From Verrucomicrobiia bacterium (GTDB taxonomy: Bacteria > Verrucomicrobiota > Verrucomicrobiia > Limisphaerales > JAEYXS01): DNA of 64,000 nucleotides. The DNA lies in the NCBI GenBank assembly GCA_036405135.1, contig DASWYF010000011.1, positions 1 through 64,000 on the forward strand, given 5' to 3'. The position numbers and the translations under genes were made by a program. The notes beneath the pieces are model-generated. The model was not told the origin of the DNA, did no database searches, and saw nothing but the letters and a program-made list of their open reading frames with translations. Positions 34,838-42,247 of this stretch are shown here, in pieces (within the stretch, counting starts at the first letter, position 1; each line of letters begins with the position of its first letter).

Positions 34838-35587
34838 TTAAACAGCGACGGTCTTTACGGTGTCACCATCTGGCACTTCCAGAGGCTTGCTCCAGACCGC
34901 ACAGCTCAAGATCGCGGCCGCAACCTCATCAAAAATCAATCCGCTATCCCACCAGAACTGCGACGCCGATACTCCACATGCTCGCAGCACTTTTCCGTGG
35001 CCTAAAATCACCACGGCACACGTCGCCCGGAAAATGACGCGCCATACGATACGGATCAGTCCACGCCGCAACAAAGACGATTGCGCGAACTCGCGTTGCA
35101 GATAATCGATGTGAAATGCCAGATGCCCCTCTTCATCACTCAAGATACGGCTGAATACTGATCGCAATGTCGGGTCTTGCGTGCCATCTCGCAATGCGCG
35201 GAAATACCGTTTAGCGATCATCTCGGCGACCAACAGAATGAGCAACTCATGCTTCAGCCCCAGCAAACGCCGCAATTGGATGAACACGTCGTTGCTCCAA
35301 TGCTGCTGCATCAACGGCACCTGGAGATTTTGCAGAATCTTCCCCATCCAGCGTGAATGCCTCTGCTCCTCGGCAATGAACAGCGCCACATTCCCCGCGT
35401 ACATGGCATCCCCCGTCTTCAGCGCAGACTGCTTGATATGATGCCCCTCCCCGCTCTCTCCCAGTTGAAAATGCCGCAACGATTCGATCAGCGGCTGCCG
35501 CAGATGCGGCTCGATTTGTATCTCACGATCCCACAGCATCTCTTCCGAACGATCACGGTTCCATTCAAAGTAACGTCGCCAGTTCAT
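34838..35587 (-). CDS. Ferritin-like diiron protein
   Basis: A 249-residue, mainly helical protein. Two metal-binding helix pairs are visible: a Glu in GESGEGHHIK with ALFIAEEQRHSRWMG (EExxH), then LLVAEMIAKRYFRAL with RILSDEEGHLAFHIDYL (second EExxH). That is the Glu/His set of a diiron ferritin-like or rubrerythrin-type four-helix bundle. The C-terminal third has a hydrophobic stretch (GLIRIVWRVIFRATCAVVILGHG) that may bind a membrane. ATG 35587 has GGGAGG upstream. Its first 23 bases lie inside the end of ispH, so the two are coupled. Substrate unknown. Confidence 0.75.
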   Translation of the reverse strand: MNWRRYFEWNRDRSEEMLWDREIQIEPHLRQPLIESLRHFQLGESGEGHHIKQSALKTGDAMYAGNVALFIAEEQRHSRWMGKILQNLQVPLMQQHWSNDVFIQLRRLLGLKHELLILLVAEMIAKRYFRALRDGTQDPTLRSVFSRILSDEEGHLAFHIDYLQREFAQSSLLRRGLIRIVWRVIFRATCAVVILGHGKVLRACGVSASQFWWDSGLIFDEVAAAILSCAVWSKPLEVPDGDTVKTVAV

Positions 35588-36464
35588 GTGTTTTCTCCTC
35601 CCTTGGTATTGGTGTGTTTGGTTGAAATTGAGCAGCAATCTCCTTCAGCCGCGCTTCCACGGCATCAATGATTGAATCCGGCGTAGAAGTGCCTGCCGTG
35701 AGGCCGACGACTTCTGCATACGTGAACCACTCGGCCTTCAAATCTGCCGGCGATTGCACGTGATGCACATAGGGGCATTGACGCCAGCAGGTGTTCACGA
35801 GTTCCTTCGTGTTGTTGCTGTTCGCACCACCGATGACGATGACCACATCACTCTGCTGCGCGAGTTCTTCTGCGGCTTGCTGACGTTGCTTCGTGGGCTG
35901 GCAAACTGTATCGACAAACTTCACCTCGCTGTGTGGGAAACGCTCTTTCAATTGCGCGACCAGTTCACGCACGCGAGCAATCGGCTGGGTGGTTTGTGAA
36001 ACGACACCAAACCTTTCATGCGGGGATAGCGCCTCGATGTCCTGCTCAGTCAGCACGACATCACAGGCATCCAAATCACCCGTCAAACCGCGCACCTCCA
36101 CATGATTGCGCTGGCCGATGATGATCGGGTGATAACCCGCACGCACGAGCTTTAACACGGAGTTATGCGCGTGGTGAACCAAAGGGCATGTGGCCTCGAA
36201 CACTTCCAATCCCTGATCGCGAATATGGGCGAGGTGGCGCTGAGACGTGCCATGGGCGGTGATGAGTACACTCGGCGTGGTCACATCATTGACCTGTTCA
36301 GCCATTCTCACGCCGTGTTGTTTGAGATCGTTGAGGACGGTTTCGTTGTGGACGAGTTGACCCAAGATGGTCACGGGTTGCTGGGCGGCGTGGGCTTTCG
36401 CAAGGGCAATGGCATCACGAACGCCGAAGCACATGCCGAGATGTTCTGCGCGGAGAATTTTCAT
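35565..36464 (-). CDS. ispH: 4-hydroxy-3-methylbut-2-enyl diphosphate reductase
   Basis: IspH (LytB) makes isopentenyl and dimethylallyl diphosphate in the last step of the MEP isoprenoid pathway, using a [4Fe-4S] cluster. The three cluster Cys are present: Cys12 in LGMCFGV, Cys93 in EATCPLVHHAH and Cys188 in VDTVCQPTKQRQ. The active-site Glu is in NHVEVRGLTG, with TAHGTS and the family GGANSNNTKELV and GLTAGTSTPDSIIDAV. Length is about 299 residues, normal. ATG 36464 has AGGA at the right distance; the frame to 36641 is non-coding. An operator-like palindrome lies 184 bases upstream. Confidence 0.95.
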   Translation of the reverse strand: MKILRAEHLGMCFGVRDAIALAKAHAAQQPVTILGQLVHNETVLNDLKQHGVRMAEQVNDVTTPSVLITAHGTSQRHLAHIRDQGLEVFEATCPLVHHAHNSVLKLVRAGYHPIIIGQRNHVEVRGLTGDLDACDVVLTEQDIEALSPHERFGVVSQTTQPIARVRELVAQLKERFPHSEVKFVDTVCQPTKQRQQAAEELAQQSDVVIVIGGANSNNTKELVNTCWRQCPYVHHVQSPADLKAEWFTYAEVVGLTAGTSTPDSIIDAVEARLKEIAAQFQPNTPIPREEKTHELATLL

Positions 36465-36647
36465 AGGAGTTCCTGTAAGTTCAGATGATTTAAGTGTTTC
36501 GTTCGCGGACGCCCTGCGCCCGTAGCGGCAAAAGAAATAGCTCCGCAGCCCAGCCATTTGGGACAATGGCGGGCATTGCGGGCTACGACCTTTTCCCACC
36601 TCCCAGATGCGCCTGCTTTCGCTCTTTGTATAGGTGGGCAAAATACT

Positions 36648-36664
36648 ACTTTGTATCGCAAAGT
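36648..36664. promoter_or_regulatory. Operator-like palindrome upstream of ispH
   Basis: ACTTTG TATCG CAAAGT. It matches the perfect palindrome at 37653-37669 in both arms and in total length (17 bp). It lies between the regulator gene (ends 36718) and ispH (starts 36464), so the same regulator could act on ispH transcription. Inferred from the sequence match only. Confidence 0.6.
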
Positions 36665-36717
36665 TACTGTGCAGCAGCGACTTGATGAAGATACGAGTTT
36701 CATAACGGGTTATCGGG

Positions 36718-37023
36718 TCAACCTTTGGTCTGTTTTACGATCCGCTCGAGCAAATCGATGTAATCTTGGAATGCTTTGCGTCCCGCTGGCGTAAGCGAGC
36801 AGGTCGTTAGCGGACGTTTTTCGTGAACGCTCTTCGTCACGGCGATGTATCCAGCCTGTTGCAGCGTACGGATGTGCGTCGTGATGTTGCCATCCGTCAT
36901 ATTGAGCGCATTGCGCAGTTCCGTGAACGACAGCTCGTCCCGCGCCGCGAGCAGGGACATGATCGCCATGCGTCCCTTCTCGTGGATGACACGGTCCAGC
37001 TGTAAAAAAGGTTCTGGATTCAC
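36718..37023 (-). CDS. Winged-helix transcriptional regulator
   Basis: A 101-residue one-domain DNA-binding protein. It reads QLDRVIHEKGRMAIMSLLAA, then LSFTELRNALNMTDGNITTH (the recognition helix), then LQQAGYIAVTKSVHEKRPLTTC (the wing), then SLTPAGRKAF. This is the layout of the short MarR/ArsR-related HTH_34 class. The start is GTG at 37023, overlapping the upstream stop (GTGA), which fixes it better than the long frame to 37275. With its membrane partner it forms a two-gene operon headed by a perfect palindrome, so autoregulation is likely. Confidence 0.85.
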   Translation of the reverse strand: MNPEPFLQLDRVIHEKGRMAIMSLLAARDELSFTELRNALNMTDGNITTHIRTLQQAGYIAVTKSVHEKRPLTTCSLTPAGRKAFQDYIDLLERIVKQTKG

Positions 37024-37646
37024 GGTGCATTTCCACGTTTTTCCGTAAAGTGCAGGTATATCCCATAGGCCAGGTGGACGCCGCCGAATACGGCTCCCAT
37101 TACCAGATGGTTTTCCTGCACGGAAAGTTTGAGCCACTGCGGCCAGAGCACGAATAACATCACCACTGCCAGCAGCAGATAAAGCCACCCGAAGAGTTTG
37201 ATGCCACGTGGCATGAAAAAACCCGCCGCGCACAAGGCACACCCATAAAATAGCATCCAAATGACAATTAGCCACGGAATGACTTCCGCAGAGGTAGCCC
37301 AGCGTAGCACGATAGCGAGTGTCAGCATCGCAGCCGACGCAAATCCAGGAATCGAAGCCAACGTGATCCGGCGCGTGGGAGCAGACCAGAATGCCTCCTT
37401 ATCATTCACTGCCTGTTTCCGCACCAAGATCAAAGCCCCCGCATTGATGATCACTGCCGCTGACACCCAATGCGCGATGAACATCGCGGCTTGGTCTATT
37501 TTGGCAAACCATCCGACCGCCGCCGCCACCAATCCCAACGCCCCCGCCAGAATGGTCATCGGCGCCAGCGCCCGGCGATACATGACCGAGCGCTCCATGA
37601 GCGTTCGTATCACTTGCAGGTTCTCGCTGGCCCAATCGGAGTTCAT
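37020..37646 (-). CDS. Membrane partner of the winged-helix regulator
   Basis: A 208-residue integral membrane protein with six hydrophobic helices (first about 28-48, last about 182-200), starting with a polar segment NSDWASENLQVIRTLMERS. I know no function. Similar membrane genes are commonly found in front of short HTH_34 regulators. Its stop overlaps the regulator's GTG start by four bases, so both are made together. The start at 37646 lies 7 bases from a perfect 17-bp palindrome. Confidence 0.78.
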   Translation of the reverse strand: MNSDWASENLQVIRTLMERSVMYRRALAPMTILAGALGLVAAAVGWFAKIDQAAMFIAHWVSAAVIINAGALILVRKQAVNDKEAFWSAPTRRITLASIPGFASAAMLTLAIVLRWATSAEVIPWLIVIWMLFYGCALCAAGFFMPRGIKLFGWLYLLLAVVMLFVLWPQWLKLSVQENHLVMGAVFGGVHLAYGIYLHFTEKRGNAP

Positions 37647-37652
37647 ACTGAT

Positions 37653-37669
37653 ACTTTGTAATACAAAGT
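37653..37669. promoter_or_regulatory. Perfect operator-like palindrome of the regulator operon
   Basis: ACTTTGTA A TACAAAGT, a perfect 8-bp inverted repeat around one base. It is directly upstream of the membrane protein/regulator operon, where a bound repressor would block the promoter or ribosome site. A half-degenerate copy is at 36648-36664. Confidence 0.7.
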
Positions 37670-37745
37670 CTATATGTCAAGTGTTCAAAAAATTTGTGAA
37701 CAATTTCGCATTGCACCCTGAGCAGCCCTGAACCAAGTTTGGGTT

Positions 37746-38264
37746 GTGGCACGTTCTGTATTAGGTCGCGGGCTTAAACCCTTGATGGAAGAAGCACAGG
37801 TGGTCACCGGCATTCCCAATTTGTCGGCTGATCAGAAAGCGGGTTCGCGCACTGAAGCAGTAACGGTGACGTCAGCGACTATGAGCCAATCAGCGCCCAG
37901 AACAACCGAGACTCGCTCTACCGCTGCTGGCACTACCGAAGCTAAAGGCCCTTCAATCTACCGTAAACGTGCACAATCGCTGCCGGTCGGCAATGGTTTT
38001 GGCGCCATGCCTCGCTGGCCGTTTTGGGTGGCAGACGGCGTTTTGCTGGTCGGCGCTCTAGCCGTCTGGCTGCTCGCCCCTCGCCCTATGTCTCTCGGCT
38101 CAATCATTTTGGCGGCTGTTCTGATTCTCGTGGGTGCCGTCTTAGCCTTGGTGCCGTGGCTGGGTATTCCCACAAACAAAACTCCTGCTACCAAACCTGC
38201 TCCTGATTCTTCTAGTGCTGAACAGGCACCGCCTTTGCAACGGTTGCCGTTCAAATTGCAGTAA
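37746..38264 (+). CDS. Membrane protein with ParB-like N-terminal peptide
   Basis: A 172-residue protein starting with GTG at 37746. The first residues, ARSVLGRGLKPLMEE, look like the N-terminal LGRGLxxL peptide of chromosome partition protein ParB, which is the part that contacts ParA. A Ser/Thr-rich linker follows (about 30-75), then two membrane helices (PFWVADGVLLVGALAVWLLA and SLGSIILAAVLILVGAVLALV), then a Pro-rich tail. No ParB DNA-binding domain is present. Function unknown; the N-terminal resemblance may mean an interaction with a ParA-type ATPase, or chance. A perfect 38-bp palindrome lies 30 bases after the stop. Confidence 0.65.
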   Translation: MARSVLGRGLKPLMEEAQVVTGIPNLSADQKAGSRTEAVTVTSATMSQSAPRTTETRSTAAGTTEAKGPSIYRKRAQSLPVGNGFGAMPRWPFWVADGVLLVGALAVWLLAPRPMSLGSIILAAVLILVGAVLALVPWLGIPTNKTPATKPAPDSSSAEQAPPLQRLPFKLQ

Positions 38265-38293
38265 TTCCTCCCTCCACCGCTTAATTGATTAAT

Positions 38294-38331
38294 TTTAAGT
38301 TAAAACACGAATATTCGTGTTTTAACTTAAA
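38294..38331. promoter_or_regulatory. Perfect 38-bp palindrome
   Basis: The half site TTTAAGTTAAAACACGAAT is followed directly by its exact reverse complement. It is AT-rich, without a loop, and lies 97 bases upstream of a sigma-54-like promoter for azoR. It could be an activator binding site, or act as a cruciform or bidirectional terminator for the gene before it. Confidence 0.75.
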
Positions 38332-38427
38332 TTTCACTCCAGCCAAACACCCTCGAATCACTCAACTAAAAAATCATAATTAACTTATAGTTAACAACTT
38401 AAGACTTAAAATTAAAAACAAACTTAC

Positions 38428-38444
38428 TTGGCACGCTTCGAGCA
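38428..38444 (+). promoter_or_regulatory. Sigma-54-like -24/-12 promoter for azoR operon
   Basis: TTGGCACGCTTCGAGCA. The -24 half (TTGGCACG) matches the sigma-54 consensus perfectly. The -12 half (GAGCA) keeps the GC at the required spacing but lacks TT. It lies 66 bases before the azoR start codon. Sigma-54 promoters need an enhancer-binding activator, and one is encoded at 57524-58888. Confidence 0.45.
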
Positions 38445-38509
38445 ATAGGTGTCTCAGCAGATTGAAACGAAATCGAAACTGAACTGAAAACCTGAACACA
38501 CACTGACCT

Positions 38510-39139
38510 ATGGCCAAAGTACTTTACATCGAAGCCTCGCCCCGCAAGGAACGTTCCGCCTCCATCGAGGTGGCTCAGAACTTCCTGAACGCTTACCGCG
38601 CGGCAAACCCACAAGATACAGTGGAAACACTTGACCTCTGGGCCACGGAGTTGCCGCGGTTCGATCAATCCACCATCGATGCCAAGTATGCCATCATGCA
38701 TGGACAGCCGCACACGGCGGAGCAGAAGGCGGCTTGGGAAGCGGTGGAACGAATCGCGGCGCAGTTCAAGTCGGCGGACAAATATGTGATCTCGCTCCCG
38801 ATGTGGAATTTCGGCGTGCCATATATCCTGAAACACTACATCGACGTGCTGCTGCAACCCGGCCTCACGTTCAGCTTCACGCCGAGTGAAGGCTACAAAG
38901 GCCTGGTGACAGGCAAGCCCGCGCTCGTGATCTACGCCCAAGGCGGCCAATACCCGAAAGGCACGCCGTGGGAGAACTACGATCTCCAGAGCAAATATCT
39001 GGAACTCGTGCTCGGCTTCATCGGCTTCACGGATGTGAAGTCCGTGTATGTGAACGGCACGCTCAACGGTGCGGACGGCAAAGAAAAAGCCGTGACCGCA
39101 GGAACTACCGAAGCCGTGGCTTTGGCCCACCAGTTCTGA
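38510..39139 (+). CDS. azoR: FMN-dependent NADH azoreductase
   Basis: A 209-residue flavodoxin-fold reductase of the AzoR family, which reduces quinones and azo compounds with NADH using FMN. It has VLYIEASPRKERSASIEVA (phosphate-binding loop for FMN), SLPMWNFGVPYILKHYIDV (the PMWNF loop that grips the flavin), GLTFSFTPSEGYKGLVTGK and YAQGGQYPKGTPWENYD. It is cytoplasmic and probably a dimer. It heads an operon with DoxX and pirin genes, a common set for quinone and electrophile stress. Sigma-54-like elements and a 38-bp palindrome lie upstream. Confidence 0.93.
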   Translation: MAKVLYIEASPRKERSASIEVAQNFLNAYRAANPQDTVETLDLWATELPRFDQSTIDAKYAIMHGQPHTAEQKAAWEAVERIAAQFKSADKYVISLPMWNFGVPYILKHYIDVLLQPGLTFSFTPSEGYKGLVTGKPALVIYAQGGQYPKGTPWENYDLQSKYLELVLGFIGFTDVKSVYVNGTLNGADGKEKAVTAGTTEAVALAHQF

Positions 39140-39173
39140 CACTCAACCAGAACACATAACTAAGAACTGATTT

Positions 39174-39638
39174 ATGAAAGCCCTGAAACTCTTTTTCCAA
39201 ACGCGTGAAGACTTCGCTCCCGTGATCATGCGTGTCGGCCTCGCGGTCGTAATGTTTCCGCACGGTGCGCAGAAGGTGCTCGGCTGGTTCGGTGGTTACG
39301 GATTTGAAGGGACGATGAAGTTCTTCACCGAGAACATGAACATCCCTGCGCCGGTCGCTGTGTTGGCCATACTCGCGGAGTTCCTTGGGCCGATCGGACT
39401 GGTGCTAGGACTCGGCTCGCGCCTCGCGGCATTCGGCATCGGTGCGACCATCACCGTCGCCGCGCTCATGGCGCACACGGCCAATGGCTTCTTCATGAAC
39501 TGGAGCGGCAAGCAGGCCGGTGAAGGTTACGAGTATCACATCCTGATGGCCGTGCTCGCACTCGCCGTCGTGATCCAAGGCGCAGGCAAGTGGTCGCTGG
39601 ACGCGCTGGTGGCGAAGAAACTGGAATCAAAGAATTGA
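39174..39638 (+). CDS. DoxX-family membrane protein
   Basis: A 154-residue protein with four helices and the DoxX pattern: IMRVGLAVVMFPHGAQKVLGWFGGYG, FLGPIGLVLGLGSRLAAFGIG and AHTANGFFMNWSGKQAGEGYEYHILM. DoxX proteins are inner-membrane components tied to quinone or thiosulfate redox and to oxidative stress. It starts 34 bases after azoR and 51 before the pirin gene, so it is the middle gene of the operon. The exact reaction is unknown. Confidence 0.9.
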   Translation: MKALKLFFQTREDFAPVIMRVGLAVVMFPHGAQKVLGWFGGYGFEGTMKFFTENMNIPAPVAVLAILAEFLGPIGLVLGLGSRLAAFGIGATITVAALMAHTANGFFMNWSGKQAGEGYEYHILMAVLALAVVIQGAGKWSLDALVAKKLESKN

Positions 39639-39689
39639 ACCAAAAAACAGATTTGTTGCGAAACCTGAAATAAAGAGAAAGCTAAACGT

Positions 39690-40385
39690 ATGATCGTGAA
39701 ACGCCCATCCAATGAACGTGGACATGCCAACTTCGGCTGGTTGGATTCTTATCACACGTTCTCCTTTGCGAACTATTATGATCCTCAGCACATGAGCTTC
39801 CGCTCGTTGCGCGTGATCAATGAGGATCGCGTGGCCGGTGGCGGCGGATTCGATACGCATCCGCACCGCGATATGGAGATCGTCACTTACGTGTTAAGCG
39901 GCGCACTCCAACATCGCGACAGCCTCGGTAACAGCGAGGTCATCAAGGCCGGTGATGTGCAGCGCATGACCGCCGGTGCGGGCATCCAACACAGCGAATT
40001 CAATTACTCGCCCATCGAGCCCGTGCATCTGCTGCAGATCTGGCTGCTGCCGGAGAAAAAGGGCCTGCGCCCTGGCTACGAACAGAAGTCCATCCTCGGC
40101 GTGCAACCGGGCACCTGGTCCACCGTCGCGGCGAAAGAACCGGGCGAAGGCACCTTGAAGATCCATCAAGATGTCACGCTCAGCGCGGGCAAGCTCACGC
40201 CGGATAAGAGCCTGAGCTACACGCTCGCCACCGGTCGCCATGCGTGGGTGCAAGTGGTGGAAGGCCCCGTCACGCTGAACGGTGTGACGCTGGAATCCGG
40301 CGATGGCGCCGCCGTGAGCGATGAGCAACAGCTCTCGTTCAGCACGTCGGATAAAGGGCACCTGTTGCTCTTTGATCTGGCTTAA
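39690..40385 (+). CDS. Pirin-family protein (YhhW-like quercetinase)
   Basis: A 231-residue bicupin. The metal site is intact: His57 and His59 in DTHPHRDMEIVTYV and His101 and Glu103 in GIQHSEFN, the same set as in human pirin and E. coli YhhW. The start RPSNERGHANFGWLDSYHTF is the usual pirin opening. YhhW opens the ring of quercetin with oxygen; related proteins act as redox sensors. It is the last gene of the azoR/doxX operon and is closed by a strong terminator at 40400-40433. Confidence 0.92.
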   Translation: MIVKRPSNERGHANFGWLDSYHTFSFANYYDPQHMSFRSLRVINEDRVAGGGGFDTHPHRDMEIVTYVLSGALQHRDSLGNSEVIKAGDVQRMTAGAGIQHSEFNYSPIEPVHLLQIWLLPEKKGLRPGYEQKSILGVQPGTWSTVAAKEPGEGTLKIHQDVTLSAGKLTPDKSLSYTLATGRHAWVQVVEGPVTLNGVTLESGDGAAVSDEQQLSFSTSDKGHLLLFDLA

Positions 40386-40399
40386 TCACTACAAAAATC

Positions 40400-40433
40400 A
40401 AAGCGGCTTACTCATTAGTAAGCCGCTTTTTCT
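40400..40433 (+). terminator. Rho-independent terminator of the azoR operon
   Basis: A perfect 13-bp stem (AAAGCGGCTTACT / AGTAAGCCGCTTT) with loop CATT is followed by a T-run. It lies 15 bases after the pirin stop codon. Confidence 0.92.
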
Positions 40434-40491
40434 GCTGTCCGATAATCTAAGTGGTGACAAGCAATACGATTCCACCATAATCAACAGGGTA

Positions 40492-41196
40492 ATGGCGAAA
40501 TATTTTTGCCGCACATGCCAAAAGCCGCTTGATCGTCATCCAAAGATCGAGCTTGACGGTTATGTTTTCTGCTACAGATGCGCCAAACAAACAGTCGGGA
40601 ATATCGATGCTCGTAAAAAGATTGAGCTTGAGCCAAAACTAAGGGCTTACGAAGCCAAACGTGCATGTTACGATGAGTGGCATAAGAATTTTGAGGCAGC
40701 AAAACCAGACAAAGAATCTCAAAACATAGTGGTCTTGTGCGTCACGATAGGCACTCTTTTTTTCTTTTCTGATAATTGCAAGAAAGACAGTGATTATCTA
40801 GCAGCGTTATTTCTAGGCTTCGTCATCGGCCAAATCGCCAAGCTATACTATATCAAATGGAAGAAAGACGAATGGGTTCGCCAAAACCCACAACCTGCAT
40901 ACCCAGAGTACCCTGCAAGTGATTTTGCTAGTGAGCGGATAAAACTCATTGGTGGCGGCACGAAAGGCAAACAAATCACTGGCGCATACCGCACTCAAAT
41001 ACTAGAACGCGACGGCTACCAATGTCAGTGCTGCGGCAAAGTCTTTCCCGCAGAAGAACTAGAAGTCCACCATGTCAAAGCTCGTTCGAAACGCGGGAAA
41101 AATTTCTCAACCAACCTAGTGACACTATGCTTTGATTGTCATTTAGACGAAGACTGGTTTGAGCATTCTCATTACATGCGAAGATGGTTTCGATAA
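40492..41196 (+). CDS. Membrane-anchored HNH endonuclease-like protein
   Basis: A 234-residue protein in three parts. The first is an N-terminal zinc ribbon (CRTC, then CYRC). The middle has two hydrophobic stretches (NIVVLCVTIGTLFFF and YLAALFLGFVIGQIAKLYY). The C-terminal HNH domain reads YRTQILERDGYQCQCCGKVF, LEVHHVKARS, then NLVTLCFDCHLDEDW. The HNH set (His-His, Asn, His) and the two zinc CxxC pairs are complete. HNH domains cut DNA, in restriction, mobile-element or repair roles; membrane attachment is unusual. ATG 40492 follows AGGG. The gene is clearly AT-richer than its neighbours, suggesting transfer. Confidence 0.78.
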   Translation: MAKYFCRTCQKPLDRHPKIELDGYVFCYRCAKQTVGNIDARKKIELEPKLRAYEAKRACYDEWHKNFEAAKPDKESQNIVVLCVTIGTLFFFSDNCKKDSDYLAALFLGFVIGQIAKLYYIKWKKDEWVRQNPQPAYPEYPASDFASERIKLIGGGTKGKQITGAYRTQILERDGYQCQCCGKVFPAEELEVHHVKARSKRGKNFSTNLVTLCFDCHLDEDWFEHSHYMRRWFR

Positions 41197-41212
41197 TCAA
41201 ACCTAGAGACCA

Positions 41213-41401
41213 CTACTTCTTACGTTCGGACATGATACGCATCCCCATCTTCTCCAATTCCCCGAATTTGAAAGGGGTATGATTCCCCTCAACGGCTTCC
41301 AATAAAAACTCTCTCAATTCAGGGCTGTCTTGCTCCCAGCCGTTCTGTTGCTGGCCGCATTCAGACTCAGTTTTGTGCTTTTTGTGCCTTTTTGCGGCCA
41401 T
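41213..41401 (-). CDS. Small hypothetical protein
   Basis: A 62-residue, basic protein: an N-terminal Lys/His-rich stretch (AAKRHKKHKTE) and a helical second half (SPELREFLLEAVEGNHTPF, then LEKMGMRIMSERKK). It starts 6 bases after the TatD-family stop on the same strand, with GAGGT directly before the ATG, so it may be translated by coupling. I recognise no family. It could be a real third gene of the TatD operon or a chance frame. Confidence 0.5.
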   Translation of the reverse strand: MAAKRHKKHKTESECGQQQNGWEQDSPELREFLLEAVEGNHTPFKFGELEKMGMRIMSERKK

Positions 41402-41407
41402 ACCTCA

Positions 41408-42214
41408 TCAGCTCGGCAGCTTAAACTTCGGTGATTGGCTCATGAACTGGATGGGGTTCTGATACGCCACTTTGTCCACGACATCCATCGTGTGACCGCG
41501 CTTCTTCATCTCCAGCATGGTGCGCGGGACGGCAAGAGGGACGCTGATGCCCCAATCGCACGCGCTATTCATCCAGATGCGGTCTGTGCCGTAAACCTCG
41601 AGCATATCGATGGCGCGGGCGGGCGTGCATTTGCTCTCCGGGTAGAGCGTCATGCCAGCCCACATGCCGGAATCTTTCACGAGCTTGATTGTGTGTTCTT
41701 CCACATGATCGATGATGACGCGCTCGGGCTTGATGCGTTTGTCACTCTTCAACACATCGAGGATGAGCTTCGTGCCCTTGAGCTTGTCTTCCAAGTGCGG
41801 CGTGTGGACGAGGATGAGCTGGTCATACTTCGCCGCCACTTCCACGTGCATCTCCAGCACTTTCAGTTCATTGCGTGAATTCTTGTTCAACCCGATCTCG
41901 CCAATACCCAGCACACCCGGCTTATCGATGAACTGCGGGATGAGGTCGATGACATCCTTCGCCAACCCGACATCTTCCGATTCCTTGGGGTTGATGCAGA
42001 GCCAGCAGAAGTGGGCGAGGCCGAACTTTGCAGCACGTTTCGGCTCATGCTCGGTGAGCTGGCAGAAGTAATCGTAAAAACCATCCGCGGATTTGCGATC
42101 ATACCCCGCCCAGAAAGCTGGCTCGCAAACCGCTTCGCAACCGGCGGTGACCATCGCCTGATAATCATCCGTCGTGCGGCTGACCATGTGGCCGTGTGGT
42201 TCGATGTAACGCAT
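41408..42214 (-). CDS. TatD-family metal-dependent hydrolase
   Basis: A 268-residue TIM-barrel hydrolase of the amidohydrolase/TatD superfamily. The metal ligands appear in order: EPHGHM (HxH), GIGEIGLNKN (Glu), ILVHTPH (His), IIDHVEE (His) and NSACDWG (Asp). It is longer and more divergent than TatD DNase. Homologues of this type accompany ebo clusters (as EboB), and an eboD/eboF pair is 32 kb away, so a part in the same metabolite-traffic process is possible. It follows a 92-residue gene by 33 bases. Cytoplasmic; substrate unknown. Confidence 0.8.
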   Translation of the reverse strand: MRYIEPHGHMVSRTTDDYQAMVTAGCEAVCEPAFWAGYDRKSADGFYDYFCQLTEHEPKRAAKFGLAHFCWLCINPKESEDVGLAKDVIDLIPQFIDKPGVLGIGEIGLNKNSRNELKVLEMHVEVAAKYDQLILVHTPHLEDKLKGTKLILDVLKSDKRIKPERVIIDHVEEHTIKLVKDSGMWAGMTLYPESKCTPARAIDMLEVYGTDRIWMNSACDWGISVPLAVPRTMLEMKKRGHTMDVVDKVAYQNPIQFMSQSPKFKLPS

Positions 42215-42247
42215 GAATAAAGTGGGCAGGTAAATTGTTACAAATGA

